DNA of 64,000 bases, from contig NZ_SMFL01000001.1 of NCBI RefSeq assembly GCF_004349265.1, forward strand, positions 496,001 through 560,000. Direction: 5' to 3'. Below, piece after piece: positions 10,225 to 19,035 of this stretch. Within the stretch, counting starts at the first letter, position 1, and every line of letters starts with the position of its first letter. The DNA comes from Dyadobacter psychrotolerans (GTDB taxonomy: Bacteria; Bacteroidota; Bacteroidia; Cytophagales; Spirosomataceae). The translations under genes were made by a program, and so were the position numbers. The notes below the pieces were generated by a model. It did not search any database, was not told the origin of the DNA, and saw only the letters and a list, made by a program, of their open reading frames with translations.

Positions 10225-11637
10225 ATGAAAACTTTCGATACACCCATTTACGAACCTGACGAATCCTTTCGCGATCAGTTCAATGCTGTGAATGAGGATG
10301 GAAAGCGTAACTGGTTCTATCCGCAGAAGCCAAAAGGCAAGTGGCACAACCGCAGAAGCTGGTTTACAGTTCTGATACTTTCGCTGTTATTCCTGATGCC
10401 TTTTCTGAAGTTCAACGGGCAGCCGTTGCTTCTGTTTAATGTGATGGAAAGGAAGTTTATCATTTTCGGAATCTTCATCGGACCTCAGGACTACTGGCTT
10501 TTCGGACTTACAATGCTTTCTTTCATGGTATTCATCGTTTTGTTTACCACTATTTTCGGAAGGTTGTGGTGCGGCTGGGCTTGTCCGCAAACCGTCTTTA
10601 TGGAAATGGTTTTCCGCAAAATCGAATATGCGATTGAAGGCGATGCAGGTAAGCAGAAATTATTAACCAAAGCACCCTGGACAACAGAGAAAATCCTGAA
10701 AAAAGGTTTGAAATATACTTTATTTCTCGCTGTATCCTTTTTAATTGCAAATCTGCTTTTAGCGTACGTGTTAGGTGTGGATGAACTTGGAAAAATTATC
10801 AGCGAGCCAATTTCCGAACATGTTCCGCTGTTTGCAGGGATTGCCGGTTTTACAGCAGTTTTCTATTTTAATTTTGCCTGGCTACGTGATCAGGCCTGCA
10901 CAGTCGTATGTCCTTACGGCCGCTTGCAGGGAGTTTTGCTTGACAGAAATTCAATCGCCGTTGCCTACGATTACCAACGTGGCGAACCTCGCGGAAAGCT
11001 CCACAAAGGGCAGGATCGCACAGAAGGAGATTGTATTAATTGTCACCAGTGCGTGGCAGTTTGTCCGACCGGAATTGACATTAGAAATGGTTTACAGATG
11101 GAATGTGTAAACTGTACGGCCTGTATCGATGCTTGCGATTCGATGATGGATAAGGTAGGTTTTGAGCCGGGATTGATACGTTACACATCCGAAAACGTGA
11201 TAGTGAATAAAACCAATAAACTGATCACAAACAGGGTAATCGCTTACATCATCGTATTGGTACTTCTATGGTCGGGATTGGGGATTATGATTGCCAAACG
11301 TACCGATACCCAAACCACGTTGTTTCGTGCACCGGGTAGCCAGTACATAGAAAACAAGGACGGAACCATAAGCAACCTTTACACTTTCAAAATATTTAAT
11401 AAAACCAACTTTGTTGTAAGGCCAACAATCCATCTTGAATCTCCAAAAGGAAAGCTGATTTTTGCAGGGAAACCTGATTTGACTCTGGATGGAGCCGGAA
11501 TGTCGCAGGGAACTTTGTTCATTATCATTCCAAAATCTGCTTTGCCAAACCGGAAAACCAAACTTAAAATGTCTGTTTATCAGGGAGATAAAAAGCTGGA
11601 AAGTTTCGAAACAACTTTTATGGCTCCTGAAGAATAA
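10225..11637 (+). CDS. ccoG: CcoG (FixG/RdxA) iron-sulfur assembly protein
   Basis: The 470-residue membrane protein carries the polyferredoxin-like CcoG pattern: helices with LWCGWACPQTVF and QACTVVCPYGRLQG, then two [4Fe-4S] motifs (C270-x2-C273-x2-C276-x3-C280 and C294-x2-C297-x2-C300-x3-C304). A C-terminal Ig-like domain (about 380-470) follows a last helix. CcoG reduces copper for insertion into cbb3 oxidase. Length and Cys pattern are complete. It lies between ccoP and ccoH in the order usual for the group. Confidence 0.93.
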   Translation: MKTFDTPIYEPDESFRDQFNAVNEDGKRNWFYPQKPKGKWHNRRSWFTVLILSLLFLMPFLKFNGQPLLLFNVMERKFIIFGIFIGPQDYWLFGLTMLSFMVFIVLFTTIFGRLWCGWACPQTVFMEMVFRKIEYAIEGDAGKQKLLTKAPWTTEKILKKGLKYTLFLAVSFLIANLLLAYVLGVDELGKIISEPISEHVPLFAGIAGFTAVFYFNFAWLRDQACTVVCPYGRLQGVLLDRNSIAVAYDYQRGEPRGKLHKGQDRTEGDCINCHQCVAVCPTGIDIRNGLQMECVNCTACIDACDSMMDKVGFEPGLIRYTSENVIVNKTNKLITNRVIAYIIVLVLLWSGLGIMIAKRTDTQTTLFRAPGSQYIENKDGTISNLYTFKIFNKTNFVVRPTIHLESPKGKLIFAGKPDLTLDGAGMSQGTLFIIIPKSALPNRKTKLKMSVYQGDKKLESFETTFMAPEE

Positions 11638-11671
11638 AATAAATCTCGATTTCAATAAAACGACAAGCATT

Positions 11672-12118
11672 ATGAAAATCAATTGGGGACTCGGAATTAC
11701 CATGCTGTATCTGGGCTTTGTTGTGATGATATTGGTACTGGTAGGAATGAGCGCAAGCCAGAAAATTGACCTGGCTACGGAGCACTATTACGAAGAAGAG
11801 TTAATCTTTCAGGATAAAATTGATAAAACAAAACGTGCCATTACACTGGCAGAACCACTTACCTGGGAAGTAAATGAACAGGGCTTAAAGCTACATTATC
11901 CTAAAACAAATGATGGCAAAAACATCACCGGAATCATCAAACTTTACTGTCCATCCAACGATAAAAACGACCGTAGTTTTGATATAAACCCGGAAGTGAA
12001 TCAACAGCTTATCCCAGCTTTTAAAATTCCGGCCGGACGTTATAAACTACAAATTGACTGGAAAAAGAATGGGGTAACCTATTTTAATGAAGATGTAGTT
12101 TTAATAGGAATGAACTAA
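11672..12118 (+). CDS. ccoH: CcoH/FixH cbb3 assembly protein
   Basis: The start at 11672 gives 148 residues beginning MKINWGLGI. A longer open frame from 11489 overlaps ccoG heavily and is not needed. One membrane helix (about 6-28) carries the FixH pattern WGLGITMLYLGFVVMILV. The extracytoplasmic part has the conserved HYYEEELIFQDKID region and a beta-rich FixH domain. FixH/CcoH stabilises the cbb3 complex during assembly. The gene follows ccoG by 34 bp and precedes the TauE/SafE-like gene by 16 bp, so they are probably one transcript. Confidence 0.85.
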   Translation: MKINWGLGITMLYLGFVVMILVLVGMSASQKIDLATEHYYEEELIFQDKIDKTKRAITLAEPLTWEVNEQGLKLHYPKTNDGKNITGIIKLYCPSNDKNDRSFDINPEVNQQLIPAFKIPAGRYKLQIDWKKNGVTYFNEDVVLIGMN

Positions 12119-12134
12119 GTTTTAACCGAACGCA

Positions 12135-12836
12135 ATGATAACCGCACTTCCATACCTGGCGATTTCGATGGGGCTGATGAGCAGCTTCCATTGTATCGGT
12201 ATGTGCGGACCTATTGCTTTGGCATTACCCATTCAAAAAGGAAACCGCTGGCAGCAGTTGGCCGGATTGCTACTTTACAATAGCGGCCGTGCTCTTACTT
12301 ACGCGTTCCTTGGCTTACTAATCGGCTCCGTCAGTTCATCTCTGGCATGGATCGGCTATCTCCGTTATCTTTCTGTTTTTGCAGGAATTATCATGTTGAG
12401 TTATGTTTTCTGGCCGGCATTTCTTGATAAATATTTTCACGTACCAATGTTTTGGCAAAAAACAATTCAATCAGTCAGGACCAAAATGGGCGCTATGCTT
12501 CGCAGCCGTACTATTCACGGCTGGCTGTTTCTTGGAATATTAAACGGGCTACTTCCCTGCGGCATGGTCTATCTGGCCCTCATTAGTTCAGTAGCAACAG
12601 GAAGTATGGCTGGCAGCGGAATTTATATGCTGCTTTTTGGAATCGGCACCTTACCCATGATGATGATGGTCGGATTCTTCAAACAATGGCTCACTCCTGC
12701 CCTGCGCTCACGTATGCGTAAAATTACACCAATCGTTTTGACGGCTGCGGGAATATGGTTGGTAGCAAGGGGCGTTTTGATTGAATACCCGACCAATCAG
12801 CCTTCCGGGCAAATTACGATTTGTCATGGAAAATGA
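12135..12836 (+). CDS. TauE/SafE-like membrane transporter of the cbb3 cluster
   Basis: The 233-residue membrane protein has about six helices and the motifs SSFHCIGMCGPIALAL near residues 16-31 and NGLLPCGMVYLAL in the middle. The paired Cys-containing, Pro/Gly-rich helices define the DsbD_2/SafE-like family found at the end of cbb3 clusters in Bacteroidota. A role in copper or metal export, or thiol-redox transport, during oxidase maturation is likely but not proven. The name sulfite exporter comes from the wider family and need not describe the substrate. A Cys and a His lie near the C-terminus (TICHGK). Confidence 0.75.
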   Translation: MITALPYLAISMGLMSSFHCIGMCGPIALALPIQKGNRWQQLAGLLLYNSGRALTYAFLGLLIGSVSSSLAWIGYLRYLSVFAGIIMLSYVFWPAFLDKYFHVPMFWQKTIQSVRTKMGAMLRSRTIHGWLFLGILNGLLPCGMVYLALISSVATGSMAGSGIYMLLFGIGTLPMMMMVGFFKQWLTPALRSRMRKITPIVLTAAGIWLVARGVLIEYPTNQPSGQITICHGK

Positions 12837-12850
12837 TGTGTAAGTCCGGA

Positions 12851-13016
12851 AGCTCCTACGGAGCTGCAAAAGCCTAAAATCAAATTCATTTTATAAACAG
12901 GAGGCCACTCCGTGGCCGTTGGAAGAACTCCAGTTTCCACCAGAAAGTTGCTTCGCAGAAGCATCCTGTTTATAGAAAAATGCAACGAGTCATAAGATAA
13001 TGGCTCCGCAGGTGCC
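12851..13016. repeat. cluster of short hairpins with a compound palindrome
   Basis: The gap between the TauE-like gene and hemN (12837-13149) holds four 6-bp hairpins, each with a 3-nt loop: AGCTCCtacGGAGCT at 12851, GGCCACtccGTGGCC at 12903, TGCTTCgcaGAAGCA at 12949 and an imperfect GGCTCCgcaGGTGCC at 13002. The middle two sit inside an outer inverted repeat TATAAACAGGA / TCCTGTTTATA (12892-12902 and 12964-12974), giving a cloverleaf-like 83-nt unit. CACCAGAAAGTTGC (12938-12951) recurs exactly at 49218-49231. This looks like a REP-type dispersed element. Confidence 0.6.
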
Positions 13017-13068
13017 TTCTATTATTCTTCAAACCCGTCAAAAATTCCGCACAAGAGTAAGTTTTTTT

Positions 13069-13113
13069 CATGACCAACGTCATGTTTTAAAGTACATCAC
13101 CTTGGTAGTTTTG
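13069..13113 (+). promoter_or_regulatory. hemN promoter with FNR-like site and -7 box
   Basis: CATGACcaacGTCATG (13069-13084) is a perfect 6-bp-armed palindrome with a 4-bp spacer, containing TGAC-N4-GTCA. TAGTTTTG at 13106-13113 fits the Bacteroidota -7 box TAnnTTTG. The palindrome centre is 29.5 bp before the box, close to the 28.5 bp seen at sufB. This places the site near -41 to -43, the class II activator position. Confidence 0.55.
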
Positions 13114-13149
13114 ATTCATAATTATATACTTCAAAACCGCTTTTTTGTC

Positions 13150-14514
13150 ATGGATAAGGATTTGCTGTTTAAATACAATACGCCCGGTCCGAGGTACACC
13201 AGCTACCCGACTGTTCCCTATTGGCAAACTACACCGCCAACCCAGGAAAAATGGAAAAATCTTGTAAAAGAAGCCTTTACTTTTTCAAATCATAAGGAAG
13301 GGATAAGTCTCTATATTCATCTACCATTTTGCGAAAGTCTTTGTACCTACTGCGGATGTAATACCAGAATTACCGTCAATCATGCAGTTGAAACGAAATA
13401 TATTAATGCGGTTTTGAAAGAATGGGAAATGTACTTTTCCATTTTTGGTGAAACAAAACCTGTCATAAGGGAAATACACCTGGGCGGAGGCACACCCACA
13501 TTTTTCAGTCCGGACAATTTAACCAGGCTTGTAAAAGGTCTGCTCAAAAATGCCGATGTTCATCCAAAAGCTCAGTTCGGTTTTGAAGCACATCCCGGCA
13601 ATACTACGGACGAACATTTACAAGCTTTGTATAATATTGGTTTCCGACGTATCAGCATTGGCGTACAGGACTTTAACCCGCTTGTTCTGGCTGTTATCAA
13701 TCGCCATCAAACCTATGAACAGGTAAGTCATCTCACAAAAAAATCACGTGAAATAGGTTACACATCGGTGAACTATGATATCGTTTACGGACTGCCTCAG
13801 CAAAAAACCTGTTACATGATGGAGACCATGATGAAGGTTATCAGGCTGAAACCGGACCGGATTGCATTTTACAGCTATGCACATGTGCCCTGGATCAAAC
13901 CCGGACAAAGGAATTTCACCGAACTGGACCTTCCTGATCCTGATAAAAAAATGGCCATTTACGAAACCGGAAGAAACGCGCTGGAACTAGCGGGTTACAA
14001 AGACATTGGCATGGATCATTTTGCTTTAGAAACCGATGAATTATACAAAGCACAGATGGAACAGCGTTTGCACAGGAACTTCATGGGTTATACTGATACC
14101 CGTACACAGCTGCTGATAGGACTTGGCGCCTCATCGATCAGCGATACCTGGACCGGTTATGTGCAAAACGAAAAAAAGGTAGAGGATTATTACAAACGTA
14201 TTGACAAAGAAGAAATTCCGATCATTCGCGGACATGAACTCACCAAAGAAGATTTGATCCTGAGACGACATATTTTGAATCTGATGACGCAATTTGAAAC
14301 TTCCTGGACGGCATCAGGTGAAGTTTGTGATGAGGTTTACCGGGCTGTTGAAAGGCTATCTGAAATGGAATTTGACGACTTGGTTGTTATTAAACCTTAT
14401 CATTTGCGCGTGACCGAAGCAGGAAAACCCTTTGTAAGGAACGTCTGTATGGCATTTGATGCAAAACTCTGGGCAAGTCTGCCTCAGACAGCACTTTTTA
14501 GTCAGACTGTTTGA
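13150..14514 (+). CDS. hemN: oxygen-independent coproporphyrinogen III oxidase HemN
   Basis: The ATG at 13150 gives 454 residues, the normal HemN length. The open frame extends upstream to 13000, but that part covers the promoter palindrome and is not conserved-looking. It is a radical SAM enzyme with C61-x3-C65-x2-C68-x-C70 (FCESLCTYCGCN) and GGGTPTF downstream. It decarboxylates coproporphyrinogen III to protoporphyrinogen IX without oxygen in the cytoplasm, supplying heme when oxygen is low. Its position between the heme-rich cbb3 cluster and a two-component system fits micro-oxic control. Confidence 0.95.
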   Translation: MDKDLLFKYNTPGPRYTSYPTVPYWQTTPPTQEKWKNLVKEAFTFSNHKEGISLYIHLPFCESLCTYCGCNTRITVNHAVETKYINAVLKEWEMYFSIFGETKPVIREIHLGGGTPTFFSPDNLTRLVKGLLKNADVHPKAQFGFEAHPGNTTDEHLQALYNIGFRRISIGVQDFNPLVLAVINRHQTYEQVSHLTKKSREIGYTSVNYDIVYGLPQQKTCYMMETMMKVIRLKPDRIAFYSYAHVPWIKPGQRNFTELDLPDPDKKMAIYETGRNALELAGYKDIGMDHFALETDELYKAQMEQRLHRNFMGYTDTRTQLLIGLGASSISDTWTGYVQNEKKVEDYYKRIDKEEIPIIRGHELTKEDLILRRHILNLMTQFETSWTASGEVCDEVYRAVERLSEMEFDDLVVIKPYHLRVTEAGKPFVRNVCMAFDAKLWASLPQTALFSQTV

Positions 14515-14699
14515 AGCAAGAGCAATATTCGATGAGCAAATTACAAGATTCAGTTTTCAACTGATTACCTGACCATTATATACGAAAATTGAGACCTGAA
14601 TATTTCTGAAATACCTATAAAATCAGTTAGTTATCATTAGTACAAACATCAATTGCCGGTTTAAATCTTGTTCCCTTCACCTATCTCCTGTACCTTGGT

Positions 14700-15968
14700 A
14701 TGTTTGATCATGATATTTTAATTCATACAAAGGTGATGACACGGCATATCGAGATGCTGGATGCGTTGTTTAAACACGCAACCGAGGGCATTGTTGTGGT
14801 AAATAAGGCAGGAACAATTGTGATGCTTAATCCGAAGGCAAGAGAGCTGTTTGGTTATACCGATATAGAATTGGTAGGAAAAAAAATTGAAACACTTATC
14901 CCTCAACGATTCAGCGGAAAACATGTCGATTATCGCGACGAATATCTTGAAGCACCACGAGCAAGGGGCATGGGGCATCTTCTGGACTTGTTTGCAAGAA
15001 GGCAGGACGGCAGTGAGTTTCCGGTTGAAGTAAGTTTGAGTCCTTTTAAAACCAGTGACGGAGAGTTTGTTGTAAGTTTCGTTATCGATATTACAGAAAG
15101 AAAAAAGCAGGAAAACCGGATAATCGAAGCAAATCTCGAAATTCAAAAACTGAACGCAGAGTTGGAGGAGCGGGTAAATCAACGAACAAAAGAATTGGCA
15201 AGCGCAATCAAAAAAGTGGAAGAATCGCAGGAGGAAGTGATTCGCGCGTTAAAGAAGGAACGCGAACTTAACAACATGAAAAGCCAGTTTGTAACGATTG
15301 CTTCACATGAGTTTCGTACACCTTTGGCTACGATTTTATCTTCCGCTTCTCTTATAGGACGCTATGCTAAAACGGAGGAAGAAGATAAAAGACAAAAGCA
15401 CGTTCAGCGTATCAAATCTGCTGTAACGAATCTGACGGAAATTCTGAATGACTTCCTGTCCATCGGTAAGCTGGAAGAAGGTAGGGTACAAAGCATACCG
15501 GTGTCTGCAAATCTACAGGAATTTTGTCAGGGCCTAATAGAAGAAATTAAAGGATTATGTAAAGAACAGCAGCAAATCCATTTCCATTATGAGGGAATTA
15601 CAGAAGTTTGGCTCGACAAACAACTGCTGCGAAACGTGCTTTTTAATTTGCTTTCAAATGCCATTAAATATTCCGAAGCAGGCAAATCCATTTTTTTTAG
15701 CATAAAATCGGATCACACTTTTGTTTCAATCGAAATAAAAGATGAAGGCATCGGGATTCCGGAGGCAGACCAGGCTCATATTTTTGATCGTTTTTTCCGG
15801 GCCCATAATGCCGGAAATGCGCAGGGAACAGGCCTCGGACTAAATATCGTACAAAATTATATTGATCTGATGGGAGGCAAAGTTTCCTTTTCCAGTGAAA
15901 TTGGCAGGGGGACTATATTTTATGTAAAACTGCCGAATCACGTGCCTACCAATAACAAAAACGACTAG
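14700..15968 (+). CDS. PAS-domain sensor histidine kinase
   Basis: The 422-residue soluble kinase has a PAS/PAC domain (about 16-135, with ARRQDGSEFPVEVSLSPF and ending IDITERKKQ). A coiled coil (about 136-192) leads to a HisKA domain with the phosphoacceptor His203 (ASHEFRTPL), and the HATPase domain has N (LLSNAIKYS), G1 (DEGIGIP) and G2 (GTGLGLNIV) boxes. No membrane helix is present. His75 (GKHVDY) lines up, without gaps to the RDG motif, with the heme-binding His200 of Bradyrhizobium FixL, but Leu occupies the position of FixL Arg220, so heme binding is uncertain. The kinase is encoded 34 bp upstream of its probable partner, the receiver-CRP protein. A second in-frame ATG 12 codons downstream is an alternative start. 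Confidence 0.9.
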   Translation: MFDHDILIHTKVMTRHIEMLDALFKHATEGIVVVNKAGTIVMLNPKARELFGYTDIELVGKKIETLIPQRFSGKHVDYRDEYLEAPRARGMGHLLDLFARRQDGSEFPVEVSLSPFKTSDGEFVVSFVIDITERKKQENRIIEANLEIQKLNAELEERVNQRTKELASAIKKVEESQEEVIRALKKERELNNMKSQFVTIASHEFRTPLATILSSASLIGRYAKTEEEDKRQKHVQRIKSAVTNLTEILNDFLSIGKLEEGRVQSIPVSANLQEFCQGLIEEIKGLCKEQQQIHFHYEGITEVWLDKQLLRNVLFNLLSNAIKYSEAGKSIFFSIKSDHTFVSIEIKDEGIGIPEADQAHIFDRFFRAHNAGNAQGTGLGLNIVQNYIDLMGGKVSFSSEIGRGTIFYVKLPNHVPTNNKND

Positions 15969-16002
15969 TAGGCCAATTATTAATAAGCTAACAGACAACA
16001 CC

Positions 16003-17067
16003 TTGGAAGCCAGGAAAATACTATTGATAGAAGATAATCCCGAGATGCGGGAAAACACCGCCGAGATTTTGGAGCTTGCCAATTACCAGGTAGTTACCGC
16101 TCAGAACGGCAAGGAAGGTGTGCAAATGGCAACACAAACAAATCCGGATCTGATCATTTGTGATATCATGATGCCTGAACTCGACGGATATGGTGTGTTG
16201 CACATGCTTGGAAAGGACGATAAAACTTCCAGCATTCCTTTTGTCTTTTTAACAGCCAAGGCGGAAAAAGATGATTATCGAAAAGGAATGACCATGGGCG
16301 CCGACGATTACCTTACTAAACCCTACGACGATGTGGAACTGCTCAATGCGGTCGAAATCCGTCTTAAAAAAAGTGAGCGTATCAAACGCCACTTTGATCG
16401 TTCGGCTGAGGGATTGGATCAGTTTATTCAGGAGGCAAAATCCTTTGATCTGATTGCCAAACTCGCCGAGGATAAGAAAATAAAGGTTTTGAAAAAAAAA
16501 GAAACCATTTATACGGAAGGCAGTTATCCATCAAATGTTTTTTTTCTGCAAAAAGGAAAAGTAAAAGCCTACAAATCAAACGATAACGGAAAAGAATACA
16601 TCACGGATTTATACAAGGAAGGCGACTTTTTTGGTTATCTCGATTTGCTTCAGGGCGAGGTTTATCAGGAAACAGCGATTTGTCTTGAAAAAGCCGAGGT
16701 TGCGATGATTCCGAAGGACGATTTTTTTAATCTGCTGCAGGGAAACCGGGAAGTTGCGTCCAAGTTTATCAAAATGCTTTCCAATGAAATTAAGGACCGG
16801 GAAGAACGTCTCCTTCAGCTCGCATATAATTCAGTTAGAAAAAGAGTAGCGCAGGCTTTGGTGATGCTCGTACAGCGTTATCAGGAAGATAAATCCAAAC
16901 CTTTTTCAATGTCCATCACCAGAGAAGATATTGCTTCAATGGTCGGAACGGCAACGGAAACTGTCATCCGTACTCTATCGGATTTTAAAGACGAACGTTT
17001 AGTCGATATGAAAGGAAGCCTGATAACGGTGCTTGACTACGAAAAGCTGGTAAGGATGAGAAATTGA
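16003..17067 (+). CDS. response regulator with CRP/FNR-type DNA-binding module
   Basis: The 354-residue protein begins at a TTG codon that gives the expected MEARKILLIEDN N-terminus. No ATG fits. Residues 1-125 are a receiver with acidic pair Glu10-Asp11, phosphoacceptor Asp54 and Lys106. Residues about 160-265 form a cyclic-nucleotide-binding-like barrel, and the C-terminus is a CRP winged helix with recognition segment TATETVIRTL. That segment keeps the Glu and Arg of FNR VETISR and CRP RETVGR, consistent with reading TGA-N6-TCA. It has no FNR-type N-terminal Cys cluster, so oxygen sensing would come from the kinase. It is a candidate regulator of the TGAC-N4-GTCA sites upstream of ccoI, hemN and sufB. 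Confidence 0.9.
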   Translation: MEARKILLIEDNPEMRENTAEILELANYQVVTAQNGKEGVQMATQTNPDLIICDIMMPELDGYGVLHMLGKDDKTSSIPFVFLTAKAEKDDYRKGMTMGADDYLTKPYDDVELLNAVEIRLKKSERIKRHFDRSAEGLDQFIQEAKSFDLIAKLAEDKKIKVLKKKETIYTEGSYPSNVFFLQKGKVKAYKSNDNGKEYITDLYKEGDFFGYLDLLQGEVYQETAICLEKAEVAMIPKDDFFNLLQGNREVASKFIKMLSNEIKDREERLLQLAYNSVRKRVAQALVMLVQRYQEDKSKPFSMSITREDIASMVGTATETVIRTLSDFKDERLVDMKGSLITVLDYEKLVRMRN

Positions 17068-17069
17068 CC

Positions 17070-17705
17070 TTAAAGAACCGATTGCATTTGTGTTATGCTT
17101 TTCAGATCACTGATATTTCTGATCCGAAGTTTGTCGAGTATTCTGGATTTATACAAATCGATGGTAGTGGTATGTACAGCAAAAATCCGGGCTATACCTG
17201 CCAGCGTCTCACCACGAACAAGATGTGTCAGAATTTCGAATTCCCGTTCATCAAGAGAATTGAGCCTGTCTGCTTTTTTTGGTGATAATGCCTCACTTAC
17301 AATCAGTTCCACCATCGCAGGACTGATATAAATTTTACCGGAAGCTACTTTATATATAGCTTCTATGATTTCCTGATAATTATTTTTTTGAAGAAAACAG
17401 TATCCCCGGGCACCGCTGGTAAGATACCGTTTGATAAAGATGTATTCCAGTTCCTTCGAATATGTCAGAATTGGAAGAGCTGGTCTTGCATCTTTGATCT
17501 TTACGATAAAACCTAAGGTATTGGTATTTTTCATCTCAAGATCCAGGACAAGCAGGTCGAATTCCTGTTCCACAACCTTTGTCATGGCTCCCTCAACCTG
17601 AACAGCAATTTCTAATTTGCAGCTGCTTAAATCACTTTCGTTTAGAATCAGGCTTAAACCTTCAATGAATGCAGGATTTTGACCGACCAGTAATATCCTT
17701 AGCAT
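17070..17705 (-). CDS. NarL/LuxR-type response regulator with degenerate receiver pocket
   Basis: The 211-residue protein has an N-terminal receiver and a C-terminal LuxR helix-turn-helix (LDEREFEILTHLVRGETLAGIARIFAVHTTT...). The receiver keeps the probable phosphoacceptor in LLVLDLEM and a Lys in FLQKN. The acidic pair that normally follows the first strand is missing: the segment reads LLVGQNPAF, where related proteins have VDDH. It may be a pseudo-receiver that does not bind magnesium. No kinase lies beside it. It converges with the receiver-CRP gene, with only 2 bp between the stop codons. Confidence 0.85.
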   Translation of the reverse strand: MLRILLVGQNPAFIEGLSLILNESDLSSCKLEIAVQVEGAMTKVVEQEFDLLVLDLEMKNTNTLGFIVKIKDARPALPILTYSKELEYIFIKRYLTSGARGYCFLQKNNYQEIIEAIYKVASGKIYISPAMVELIVSEALSPKKADRLNSLDEREFEILTHLVRGETLAGIARIFAVHTTTIDLYKSRILDKLRIRNISDLKSITQMQSVL

Positions 17706-17864
17706 AATAGAGTTTTCAGAACGGTACTTGAGAAATACTGTAAGACTCAGTTTCGCAGTTTTGAATGCAAAAGCTTACGTATATATATTCGCGATGTTAA
17801 AAATATATAAACATTTCTTTAAATCATCAACTTGTAGAATCATTTCTATTAAATAAATCTTATT

Positions 17865-18983
17865 CTACGCTTCCGCTTCGAGATATTTCACCATCAGGCG
17901 GCCGGCTCGTTCCGATGCCCCTGCCCCTCCAACCACCTCCTGCAATTTTTTATAGTGGCTTATCTGTACTGATCTTTTCGACCCGCCGGACAGTATAAAA
18001 GCTAATTCCTTTACTAGATTTTCGGTATTCAAATCATTCTGTATCAACTCCCTGACAACCTCTTTGTCCATAATGAGATTAACGAGCGATATAAACGGGA
18101 CACGAATGAGTCTTTTGGCTACGGCGTAAGAAAACCCGCTGGTTTTGTAACAAACCACTTCAGGAATATTTAATAAAGCCGTTTCAAGTGTGGCAGTTCC
18201 GGAAGTTACCAGCGCAGCTTCTGAAATGGAAAGCAAATCATACGTAGACTCATAAACGATGTGCGCTTTCCCACCCGAAATGTATTTTTCATACAAAGCA
18301 GACGGAAGGTTACTTACACCGGCAATAACAAACTGATGATTTGGAAAATGTGGCTGAACTGTCAGCATCAGATCGAGCATACCCATAATTTCCTGCCGCC
18401 GGCTGCCGGGCAGCAACGCAATGACCGGCTTATTTTCATCCAGTTTGTTTTTTTGTTTAAAATCCGGGTCAGGTTTAAAAGCCTCAATCGCATCCATCAG
18501 AGGATTGCCTACATAATCCACTTTGTAATCGAATTTTTTATAAAAATCAATTTCAAAAGAAAAAATCACAAACATCCGATCCACATTCTGCTTGATCTTC
18601 CAGGCGCGTTTCTGGTTCCATGCCCATACTTTGGGAGAAATGTAGTAGAACACCTTTAATCCCTGCTGCTTGGCAAACGATGCAATGCGAAGGTTAAAAC
18701 CAGGGTAATCGATCAGGATTATTACATCGGGCTGGTAGGAAAGAATATCGGCTTTACATTTTTTTAGAAATCCTGAGATCTTATGAAGGTTCAGGGCAAC
18801 TTCAAGAAAGCCCATAAAGGCCGTGTCCTTATAATGCGTAACCAGCTCCATCCCCCCGGCCTGCATCATGTCACCTCCCCATCCCCTAAACTGGGCGTCC
18901 GGATCATTTTCCTTAATTCCATTAAGCAAATTAGCTCCGTGCAGATCTCCGGAACGCTCGCCGGCAACAAGGTAGTACTTCAT
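17865..18983 (-). CDS. lpxB: lipid-A-disaccharide synthase LpxB
   Basis: The ATG at 18983 gives 372 residues starting MKYYLVAGERSGDLHGANLL. A TTG three codons upstream is a weaker choice. The GT19 family signature GERSGDLHG, the SPKVWAWNQKR block and LLPGSRRQEI are all present. LpxB joins UDP-2,3-diacylglucosamine and lipid X to make the lipid A disaccharide at the inner membrane. Length is normal. The queD-like gene lies upstream on the same strand, with 52 bp between them. The heptose epimerase hldD, also for lipopolysaccharide, is close by on the other strand. Confidence 0.95.
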   Translation of the reverse strand: MKYYLVAGERSGDLHGANLLNGIKENDPDAQFRGWGGDMMQAGGMELVTHYKDTAFMGFLEVALNLHKISGFLKKCKADILSYQPDVIILIDYPGFNLRIASFAKQQGLKVFYYISPKVWAWNQKRAWKIKQNVDRMFVIFSFEIDFYKKFDYKVDYVGNPLMDAIEAFKPDPDFKQKNKLDENKPVIALLPGSRRQEIMGMLDLMLTVQPHFPNHQFVIAGVSNLPSALYEKYISGGKAHIVYESTYDLLSISEAALVTSGTATLETALLNIPEVVCYKTSGFSYAVAKRLIRVPFISLVNLIMDKEVVRELIQNDLNTENLVKELAFILSGGSKRSVQISHYKKLQEVVGGAGASERAGRLMVKYLEAEA

Positions 18984-19035
18984 TTCTCGCAATTAGCTGT
19001 CGGCATGTAGCTATTAGCCTCATGCTCAGTGAAAT

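Noticed and set aside
11489-11671. Upstream extension of ccoH
   Set aside because: It lies in a different frame within ccoG. The ATG at 11672 gives a normal FixH N-terminal helix.
13000-13149. Upstream extension of hemN
   Set aside because: It covers the promoter palindrome and -7 box, and the protein starting at 13150 already has full HemN length.
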